Shown: in pieces, positions 14,233-19,410 of the stretch | How positions within the stretch are numbered: the stretch's first letter is position 1 | Layout: each line of letters begins with the position of its first letter | NCBI GenBank assembly: GCA_900756035.1 | Contig: CAAEIR010000322.1 | Coordinates: 1 to 19,410, forward strand | Source: an uncultured Anaerostipes sp. | Lineage (GTDB): Bacteria; Bacillota; Clostridia; Lachnospirales; Lachnospiraceae | DNA length: 19,410 nucleotides | Direction of reading: 5' to 3' | Position numbers and translations under genes: made by a program | The notes under the pieces: generated by a model | What the model saw: the letters and a program-made list of their open reading frames with translations, nothing else | Told to the model about the DNA's origin: nothing | Database searches by the model: none

Positions 14233-14529
14233 TTAAAGCTGCGGCACCTGTCCAATCTGACTTCCTCCCAGGCAGTCCCGCCGAAACTCCTCCTCTGTTT
14301 TTATAAACAGGTTATCATTATTATCTGTATCCCAGAACCCAATATAAATCTCACCCTTCTCGGTCTGAATGGGTCGGTAAAACAGTTCTTCTCCCCAGCC
14401 ACTATCTGCCATCGCTTTCCACTCTTCCATCACAGCCGCCAGTTCCCGGTCATTTAATTCTCCGTAAGTTTGCACTGCCAGCCTGCCGATTGGAGAAAGC
14501 GGCAAGGCGGAACAGATTACTTCCGACAT
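14233..14529 (-). CDS. Hypothetical protein, 98 aa, perhaps the 3' part of a frameshifted gene
   Basis: A 98-codon frame from ATG 14529 with a well-formed acidic domain: LAVQTYGELNDRELAAVMEE, then WGEELFYRPIQTEKGEIYIG and FWDTDNNDNLFIKTEEEFRR. I do not recognise the family. No ribosome site precedes the ATG. The same frame stays open upstream without any start codon to a TAA at 14668-14670 and reads sensibly (FYEGLISCKLITEDKPGCC...). A second frame at 14595-14681 starts ATG GCT GCG GAT, overlaps it and encodes MAADKGEAVTLERAVTSIYF before drifting into TAA. One frameshift near the T-run at about 14620-14628 would join the two into a protein of about 150 aa. So this may be either a small gene or a broken one. 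Confidence 0.45.
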   Translation of the reverse strand: MSEVICSALPLSPIGRLAVQTYGELNDRELAAVMEEWKAMADSGWGEELFYRPIQTEKGEIYIGFWDTDNNDNLFIKTEEEFRRDCLGGSQIGQVPQL

Positions 14530-14830
14530 AGCGATGCAGGCCGTGAATGACTGTGAGCTTGGCTGACCGCAGCAACCAGGCTTATCTTCCGTAATTAATT
14601 TGCAGGAGATAAGCCCTTCGTAAAATAAATAGATGTAACGGCTCTCTCTAAAGTGACTGCTTCTCCTTTATCCGCAGCCATTTGGGGAAAAATAAAATGA
14701 CGAATTAAGCAACGTTTAATTTGCCGGATGGCACCTACGGGTCATCCCCAGCAGCCAGCTATCGTTTTATTCTATTCCAATGCCATTCAAAAATCCCCTT
14801 GACTCAATGCCAAGGGCTGCCTCTTCCGCT
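14530..14830 (-). other. Hairpin-rich stretch upstream of the 98-aa ORF
   Basis: Four separate inverted repeats fall in about 240 nt: 14579-14586 with 14608-14615 (GGCTTATC/GATAAGCC), 14703-14708 with 14716-14721 (AATTAA/TTAATT), 14726-14730 with 14743-14747 (GGATG/CATCC, with an inner ACC/GGT), and 14796-14801 with 14811-14816 (CCCTTG/CAAGGG). No RNA family is recognised. The left part may be coding (see the 98-aa ORF). It could be a structured leader or a repeat remnant. Confidence 0.3.
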
Positions 14831-14920
14831 CGGTATCCTATGTGACAGGACTGTTTAAATATCCTCTGAATTTTTCCTTCCTAATCTATAGACTTTTCTC
14901 ACACATCTATGGAAAGGCCC

Positions 14921-14973
14921 AAAAAACGGGGTCAAAATCGGCCACTTTTTGCCCGATTTTTCTCCCGTTTTTT
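14921..14973. terminator. Strong bidirectional terminator downstream of rlmD
   Basis: AAAAAACGGG (14921-14930) pairs with CCCGTTTTTT (14964-14973). Inside it AAAATCGG (14934-14941) pairs with CCGATTTT (14953-14960), separated by a 3-nt internal loop; total stem is 18 bp. A-runs and T-runs flank both sides, so it can end transcription from either strand. It lies about 35 nt after the rlmD stop. Confidence 0.75.
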
Positions 14974-15007
14974 TGCGAAAAGCCACTATATATTGTGGTT
15001 TATTTCT

Positions 15008-16762
15008 CTATTTTTTCTTCGAACCACAATTCCGCATCATTATTACCGACTCGACATGTCCGCTCCACGGAAACATATCCACCGGCCAAACCTCCTCTGC
15101 CCGATACCCCAACTTCCTAAGCACCATCAAATCCCGCCCCAAAGTCACCGGATTGCAGGAAATATACACAATTTTCTCAGGTCCAAGCAATGCTGCGCTT
15201 TGCAGAAACTCTTCCGTGCTCCCACTCCGAGGCGGATCCATCAGCAATACATCCGCCTTAGCGCCTTCCTCAGCCATCTGCGTCAGGAACTGTCCAGCAT
15301 CTGCTTTATAAAAACGCACATTCTTAATCCCGTTTATTTTGGCATTCACAATAGCATCCTTTACCGCATCCGGGTTCAGTTCCACAGAAATCACATTTTT
15401 TGCCTTGGAAGAAGCAATCAGGCCAATCGTTCCGATTCCACAGTAAGCATCGATTACTGTTTCTGTTCCCTTCAGACCAGCCAACTCTATGGCCTTCTTA
15501 TACAGTTTTTCCGTCTGCACCGGATTAATCTGGTAAAAAGAAGCCGGGGAAATACGGAATCTGCAGCCGCACAAAACATCCTCAATATAGCCTTTTCCAT
15601 AAAGGACCTGCTGCTTGTCCCCCAATATCAGACTGTCAGTACGCGTATTTACATTCTGAATCACTGTAGTGATTTCCGGATGAGCTTTCAGCAATGCATT
15701 CGTAAAATTCCTTTTTGAAGGAAGCACCGGTGAGGCCGTAACCAATACCACCATAACCTCGCCGGTGGCAAAGGCTCTTCGTACCAAGACATAACGCAGC
15801 AGTCCGTATCTGGTATCCTCATCATAAACCTTAATTTTAAAAGATTTCAGCATTCCGCGGATCGTACCGATAATCCGGTCTGCAAGTTCATCCTCTATCA
15901 GACAGCGCTCCACCGGAATTACATTATGGGTTCCTTCCTCGTAAACTCCAGATACGGGATTGCCTTTTCTGTCTCTGTCAAAAATTGCTGTTACCTTGTT
16001 TCTGTAATTCCATGGATTCTCCATGCCGATAATCGGATTAAAATGGCCTTTCAGTTCAGGACATTTTTCCAGTTCCTGCCTGACAAAAGCTTCTTTTTTC
16101 CTCAGCTGCTCTTCGTAGGACAGATACAGATACCTGCAGCTGCCGCACTTCTTTTCATATGGACACTTTGTTTCTCTTCTGCCGCTTCTTTGGGCTATAT
16201 CACTTTTTGCATCTACCTCATTTTTTTTACTCACAGACTTATTTCTTTGATCGTACTGTTGTCTGCCAGAGGATTTGTCCTGACCAGATGTATATTTTTG
16301 AGAAACATTTTTTCCATATGCCGATTTTCCTGACATATTTCTACCGGCTACAGATTTCCCGTCCGTCGATTTTCCTGATATGGTTCTACCAGATACAGAC
16401 CTTCCATCTGCTTTACCGTACATATTTCTCCCAGCAGCAGATTTTTCCTCCTCATCTTTATATTTCCCTGCCGAAGTCCTACCTGCCGCCCCTCTTCCAT
16501 CTGAAGGCCGTCCGCTCATAATTTTATCCTTCCTCACCTTCACCCTCTTACTAACGCTTTCCTTCCCAATAAAATTCTGTGCCACCACATTACTGCTTTT
16601 ATTATGCCTACCTTTACTATCGCTACTTATATCATCCCTGCTTTTACTAACTCTGACTTTACCATCCCAGTTCCCCTTTTCTCTCCGTTTACCATCTCCC
16701 CTGCTATTTCCCCCATCTTTATATTCCCTGCCCGTCATCTCATTCCCGCGTTTCTTTTCCAT
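15008..16762 (-). CDS. rlmD: 23S rRNA (uracil-5-)-methyltransferase RlmD/RlmCD with a long N-terminal extension
   Basis: AdoMet-dependent enzyme that makes 5-methyluridine in 23S rRNA. Numbered from GTG 16774, CPYEKKCGSC gives iron-sulfur cysteines at 204, 210 and 213, with further cysteines near 238 and in VERCLI. VIDAYCGIGTIGL is the AdoMet loop, YISCNPVTLGRDL holds the catalytic Cys and HVESVIMM the general base Glu. The first 200 residues are not part of the family. They are rich in Lys, Ser, Gly and Arg, with loose SGR/SGK repeats (GRTISGKSTDGKSVAGRNMSGK) at about 115-155. The total of 584-588 aa compares with about 450 for relatives. ATG 16762 is chosen because AAGGGTGA precedes it by 8-9 nt; GTG 16774 and ATG 16738 are alternatives. 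It overlaps the 3' end of the LysR gene. It ends in TAG. Confidence 0.88.
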   Translation of the reverse strand: MEKKRGNEMTGREYKDGGNSRGDGKRREKGNWDGKVRVSKSRDDISSDSKGRHNKSSNVVAQNFIGKESVSKRVKVRKDKIMSGRPSDGRGAAGRTSAGKYKDEEEKSAAGRNMYGKADGRSVSGRTISGKSTDGKSVAGRNMSGKSAYGKNVSQKYTSGQDKSSGRQQYDQRNKSVSKKNEVDAKSDIAQRSGRRETKCPYEKKCGSCRYLYLSYEEQLRKKEAFVRQELEKCPELKGHFNPIIGMENPWNYRNKVTAIFDRDRKGNPVSGVYEEGTHNVIPVERCLIEDELADRIIGTIRGMLKSFKIKVYDEDTRYGLLRYVLVRRAFATGEVMVVLVTASPVLPSKRNFTNALLKAHPEITTVIQNVNTRTDSLILGDKQQVLYGKGYIEDVLCGCRFRISPASFYQINPVQTEKLYKKAIELAGLKGTETVIDAYCGIGTIGLIASSKAKNVISVELNPDAVKDAIVNAKINGIKNVRFYKADAGQFLTQMAEEGAKADVLLMDPPRSGSTEEFLQSAALLGPEKIVYISCNPVTLGRDLMVLRKLGYRAEEVWPVDMFPWSGHVESVIMMRNCGSKKK

Positions 16763-17663
16763 CGTATTCTTCACCCTTCAATTGTTTAAAAATCTCTTTA
16801 TATTCCGAACCGTAAATACTTCCTTTTCTCCATACAAAATAGAAATCATGCTCCACGCTGAAATCCTTCAGCCTGATTTCGCGCAGAATGCCCTGCTCAA
16901 TCTCCTGGCGGACCGCTGCCTCATAAAGGAAAGTAATTCCGCGGCCTTCGCGGATCAGATATTTCATAACCTGTAGATTGTTTATTTCATGGATTTTCCG
17001 GAAATCTCTTACCGCAAGGTTTTTTCCCTCCAGTATTCGTTCCAGAACCTCTCTTGTACCGCTGCCCTGTTCTCTGATGAGAATGGGTTCCGAAAGCAAA
17101 TCCTCGGTGCGAAGCAGCTTTTTCCCCCGCGATGAGGCCTGCAGCTGGTAGGCGGCGCCCGCTACCGGGATATATTTTTCGGTGGAATATATCTGGTAGT
17201 CGTAATCTCCACCCGAAAAATAGCCTTCCACCAGCGCAAAATCCAGCTTTCCTTCGTCAATGGAGCGCAGCAGGTCCGTTGTGTTGGCTACAGTGACATG
17301 AACGGTGGCTTCCGGCTCGTTCAACATAAAACGGTTGAGCATAAAGGGAAGCACGAACTCGCCAATGGTCATGGTTGCCCCCATATGCAGACTGCGGCCC
17401 TCCGCGCCGGCCCTGGCCATCTGTTCCTTCAGGGCGCACTCGTCGTGGCGCATGGTCAGGCCCGCGCTCTGAAGAAGCCGCCCGGCTTCGGTGAGCACCA
17501 TCTTTTTTCCCTCGCTGATAAAAAGCCTGGTGCCATAGTATTCCTCCAGATGTCTTATATGCTGGGATACCGCTGGCTGTGTAATGCACAGTTCCTCCGC
17601 AGCTTTTGTATAATTCAGATTCCGGCATACCGCCAGAAAGGTTTCCATCCGAAAATCCTGCAT
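16740..17663 (-). CDS. LysR family transcriptional regulator, 307 aa
   Basis: LysR-type regulator. The N-terminal winged HTH begins MQDFRMETFLAVCRNLNYTK, with AAEELCITQPAVSQHIRHLE as the helix-turn-helix (about residues 20-39). A linker helix follows, then the periplasmic-binding-like effector domain from about residue 92 (HMGATMTIGEFVLPFMLNRF ... FALVEGYF ... ILIREQGSGTREVLERIL). The EGYF and REQGSGTR elements resemble the CysL/YeiE group, which respond to sulfur or anion signals, but the effector here is unknown. ATG 17663 has a near-perfect AAAGGAG 6 nt upstream. Its 3' end overlaps the start of the rRNA methyltransferase gene, so the two are probably co-transcribed and translationally coupled. 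It is divergent from the HAD phosphatase gene across a 291-nt gap, which may be its target region. Confidence 0.92.
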   Translation of the reverse strand: MQDFRMETFLAVCRNLNYTKAAEELCITQPAVSQHIRHLEEYYGTRLFISEGKKMVLTEAGRLLQSAGLTMRHDECALKEQMARAGAEGRSLHMGATMTIGEFVLPFMLNRFMLNEPEATVHVTVANTTDLLRSIDEGKLDFALVEGYFSGGDYDYQIYSTEKYIPVAGAAYQLQASSRGKKLLRTEDLLSEPILIREQGSGTREVLERILEGKNLAVRDFRKIHEINNLQVMKYLIREGRGITFLYEAAVRQEIEQGILREIRLKDFSVEHDFYFVWRKGSIYGSEYKEIFKQLKGEEYDGKETRE

Positions 17664-17690
17664 GAGCTCTCCTTTACCTCTTACCGGATC

Positions 17691-17740
17691 TGACGGCCGT
17701 CTGCCGTCATTTCCCCTGAATTTCTGCTTTCTTTATCATA
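17691..17740 (-). promoter_or_regulatory. LysR promoter -10 and possible LysR-type operator
   Basis: On the minus strand TATGAT (17735-17740) is a fair -10 without a clear -35. Downstream of it, TGACGG-N7-CCGTCA (17691-17709) is a perfect dyad within the 5' untranslated region. Its size fits a LysR box (T-N11-A) and would suit autoregulation. Assignment is inferred from position. Confidence 0.35.
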
Positions 17741-17834
17741 ACATAGCCTTATGAAAAAAGAAATTGTTGAATTGGGGCGAATCAAGGGGAAAAAATTATG
17801 TTTCTTTTTTAATTCTTTTTTTCTCAGACCCGTA

Positions 17835-17864
17835 TTGACGGATTCCCTTTGTTAAGACTACAAT
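17835..17864 (+). promoter_or_regulatory. Promoter of the HAD phosphatase gene
   Basis: TTGACG (17835-17840), an 18-nt spacer, then TACAAT (17859-17864). It would give a leader of about 80 nt that contains the hairpin at 17880-17919. Confidence 0.6.
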
Positions 17865-17879
17865 AAATAATATATTTTT

Positions 17880-17919
17880 ACGGTAATAACCAACGGTTCG
17901 GGCAGCTGCGTATTACCGT
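17880..17919 (+). promoter_or_regulatory. Leader hairpin upstream of the HAD gene
   Basis: ACGGTAATA (17880-17888) and TATTACCGT (17911-17919) form a perfect 9-bp stem enclosing a 22-nt GC-rich loop. It falls in the predicted 5' leader and has no T-run after it, so it is not a simple terminator. It could be an operator for the divergent LysR protein or a structured leader. Confidence 0.4.
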
Positions 17920-17954
17920 TGTTTCTGAATACAGAAGACTGAGGGAGGTTTTCT

Positions 17955-18758
17955 ATGATTAAATTGATCTGTTCCGATGTGGACGGCACGCTTGTGCCTG
18001 ATGGCGGACATGAGCTGAATCCGGAATATTTTGACCAGATACGGCGTCTGAAAAAAGCCGGAATCCTTTTTGCCGCGGTATCTGGACGTTCTTATTCGAG
18101 CCTGAAAAAACTGTTTGCTCCCGTAATTGATGATATTCTTTTTATCTGCGACAACGGCGCTCGTACGATTTATCAGGGCAGCCTGCTGTCATGCTATACA
18201 ATCCGGCATGAACTGGCTATGGAGCTGGTTCGGGAAATTGAAGCGCTTCCCGGCTGCACGACCTATATTTCCGCACTGAAGGACGGGTATGTAAAAGAAG
18301 GCGCCGATGAGCTTTACCGTTGGCTGACAGAAGGGTATCAGCTGGATATCACCAAGTTGAGGAGAATGCCTGAGGATTTGCCTGCCGATGACGGGATTCT
18401 CAGCGTGGAGCTGTATCATCCCACAGCCGCTGAAGAAATCGCGCATCAGGGGCTGTATCAGAAATGGCATGGACACCGGGAGCTGCAGCTTGTGTGCGCT
18501 GGAAAGCAGTGGATGAATTTTACGCCGATTAATGCAGATAAGGGGATTGCACTTTCCGAATATCAGAACATGCACGGAATTTCACCGCAGGAAACCATGG
18601 CCTTCGGCGATAATATGAATGATGCCAGCATGCTGCTGCGCGCGGATTACAGCTATGCCATCGGGAATGCAAGAAAGGAAATCAAAGGTCTGACGCGTTT
18701 TGTCGCAGATACGAATATGAATGATGGTGTCCTTCAGGTTTTACGTACGATAAAATAA
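17955..18758 (+). CDS. Cof-type HAD-IIB phosphatase, 267 aa
   Basis: Haloacid-dehalogenase superfamily phosphatase of the Cof/YidA group, which dephosphorylates sugar phosphates and related small metabolites in the cytosol. Motif I is SDVDGTLV (nucleophile Asp 8, acid Asp 10), motif II AVSGRSY (about 41-47), and the C2B cap domain runs from about 85 to 190. NADKGIAL supplies the motif III Lys near 195, and FGDNMNDASML (about 218-228) is motif IV with the metal-binding Asp residues. All catalytic residues are present and the length is normal. The ATG at 17955 has GGGAGG 7 nt upstream. It is monocistronic and its substrate cannot be named from sequence. Confidence 0.92.
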   Translation: MIKLICSDVDGTLVPDGGHELNPEYFDQIRRLKKAGILFAAVSGRSYSSLKKLFAPVIDDILFICDNGARTIYQGSLLSCYTIRHELAMELVREIEALPGCTTYISALKDGYVKEGADELYRWLTEGYQLDITKLRRMPEDLPADDGILSVELYHPTAAEEIAHQGLYQKWHGHRELQLVCAGKQWMNFTPINADKGIALSEYQNMHGISPQETMAFGDNMNDASMLLRADYSYAIGNARKEIKGLTRFVADTNMNDGVLQVLRTIK

Positions 18759-18777
18759 GCATTAGTAAAAAATAAAA

Positions 18778-18810
18778 GCCCGAATACCTTGATTTTTAAG
18801 GTATTCAGGC
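18778..18810 (-). terminator. Terminator of the tRNA-Gly gene
   Basis: A 13-bp stem with one mismatch, GCCTGAATACCTT/AAGGTATTCGGGC on the minus strand, followed by TTTTATTTTTT. The T-run is on the minus side, so it serves the tRNA rather than the HAD gene. Confidence 0.8.
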
Positions 18811-18820
18811 AATAAAAAAA

Positions 18821-18890
18821 GCAGATAGCGGGAATCGAACCCGTCTCTCCAGCTTGGGAAGCTAGCGTTCTACCGATGAACTATATCTGC
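18821..18890 (-). tRNA. tRNA-Gly (anticodon CCC)
   Basis: Folds as a cloverleaf of 70 nt. The acceptor stem is GCAGATA/TATCTGC, the D arm GTTC...GAAC, and the anticodon stem CTAGC/GCTGG with loop TTCCCAA (anticodon CCC, reads GGG). The T loop is TTCGAAT with stem ACGGG/CCCGC; the outermost pair of the T stem is an A-C mismatch. The 3' CCA is not encoded. It is flanked by its own promoter and terminator. Confidence 0.93.
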
Positions 18891-18899
18891 ATGTATTGG

Positions 18900-18928
18900 A
18901 GTATATCATATGAAATCCGAATTGAAAA
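18900..18928 (-). promoter_or_regulatory. Promoter of tRNA-Gly
   Basis: On the minus strand TTTTCA (18923-18928), 17 nt, then TATACT (18900-18905) preceded by TGA, ten nt before the mature tRNA 5' end. The good extended -10 compensates for a poor -35. Confidence 0.55.
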
Positions 18929-19395
18929 GAGGGAATTTTATTTCGTTCATAAACGTTTTTTATATCAAATTAAATGCATTAGAAATAAATGTATTGCTAA
19001 TTATCGTATTGAAAAGGAACGGTTGTTTCATAATAAATCCTCAGCCAAATCTTCAGCCATCCAGGCCGAAATTTACCGGTATGCCGCCTGACAAAAACCA
19101 ATTGGCTTCTCTATCATTAGACAACGGCGGCCCTGCTGAGCACACAACCGTTATAACTAAGGAGCGTCATTTAGGCAGGAAATACAAATAATAAAGCCGT
19201 TTACAGCCCTATCGTCACATACATAGTACAATAGTCACACAGAAAAATATTTGTATACACACTGCTTTTAAACAGAGTATCCTTATAAAATAGTATGAAT
19301 ATGAATCCAAGCCAATAAAGGATATTTTCTGTCAAAAAGCGGCCAAATCACACACTTCCGTTTGGCAAACTGATTTCAAAAAAAATTATATTATA
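18929..19395. other. Intergenic region before the right-edge gene
   Basis: AT-rich, with no recognisable gene. Reading frames of up to 93 codons exist on the plus strand (18910-19191) but have no ribosome site and overlap the tRNA promoter. A small palindrome, GTTTGGCAAAC, lies near 19360. No convincing promoter for the right-edge gene was found, although TATAAA at about 19288 is a candidate -10. Confidence 0.4.
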
Positions 19396-19407
19396 AGGAG
19401 AATTTTT

Positions 19408-19410
19408 ATG
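19408..19410 (+). CDS. Start codon of a gene running off the window
   Basis: An ATG at the last three bases is preceded by AAGGAG with 8 nt spacing (19395-19400). Only the start codon is visible, so nothing can be said about the product. Confidence 0.6.

Noticed and set aside
14909..15718. 269-codon plus-strand frame
   Set aside because: It is antisense to the rlmD catalytic region, has odd composition (His/Arg/Gln-rich) and no ribosome site; it is a shadow of the minus-strand gene.
16380..16976. 198-codon plus-strand frame
   Set aside because: It lies opposite the low-complexity rlmD extension and the LysR 3' end, and is Leu/Pro/Ser-rich as expected from antisense of Lys/Ser/Gly repeats.
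18778..18810. Terminator for the HAD gene
   Set aside because: On the plus strand the stem is followed by A-rich, not T-rich, sequence. The T-run is on the minus side and fits the tRNA.
18910..19191. 93-codon plus-strand frame
   Set aside because: It has no ribosome site, overlaps the tRNA promoter and resembles no known protein; it is treated as chance.
1..19410. CRISPR array or insertion-sequence transposase
   Set aside because: No regularly spaced direct repeats and no transposase-like frame were seen on either strand.

Overview
The window looks like chromosome from an AT-leaning low-GC Gram-positive, most likely a gut Clostridia/Lachnospiraceae-type bacterium. This rests on strong AGGAGG-type ribosome sites, Gram-positive promoter spacing and the gene families seen. 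It divides into an accessory, defence-rich left part (about 1-13500) and a core-like right part (about 13660-19410). Base composition steps visibly from very AT-rich on the far left to more balanced on the right, so the left part was probably acquired in pieces.

Left edge (1-2489, minus strand): an ABC/SMC-type AAA ATPase of 665 aa whose stop codon overlaps the start of an HNH nuclease that runs off the window. This is a Septu-like (PtuA/PtuB-like) ATPase-nuclease pair, with no reverse transcriptase beside it. From 2490 to 3476 lies a gene-poor scar containing two near-identical terminators and the C-terminal remnant of what looks like a large serine recombinase.

3477-6004 (minus strand): a decayed phage- or ICE-type cargo module. 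A DUF5131 (phage Gp37/Gp68-like) gene is interrupted by an in-frame TAG. A 72-aa orphan ORF follows, then a 130-codon gene also interrupted by an in-frame TAG, then a PAPS-reductase-family gene broken by a frameshift at an AG dinucleotide run. TAG also ends several intact genes here, including a housekeeping one, so decay is more likely than recoding.

6202-13472 (minus strand): the main item of interest, a compact five-gene operon. It encodes an XRE/Cro regulator, a TcmP-like three-Cys-motif partner protein, a radical-SAM-like protein with an unusual Cx3Cx3C motif, a type III Mod methyltransferase and a type III-like Res helicase/nuclease. Gaps are 5-22 nt, with one promoter in front and a strong hairpin at the end. 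A type III restriction-modification system co-transcribed with a TcmP/three-Cys pair is a candidate extended defence system.

13664-19410: a GNAT acetyltransferase with a palindrome around its -10 box; a small hypothetical ORF that may be the 3' part of a frameshifted gene, behind a hairpin-rich stretch; a bidirectional terminator; an RlmD/RlmCD rRNA methyltransferase with a roughly 200-residue low-complexity N-terminal extension, coupled to an upstream LysR regulator; then, divergently, a Cof-type HAD phosphatase; a tRNA-Gly(CCC) with its own terminator and promoter; and the start codon of a further plus-strand gene at the right edge.
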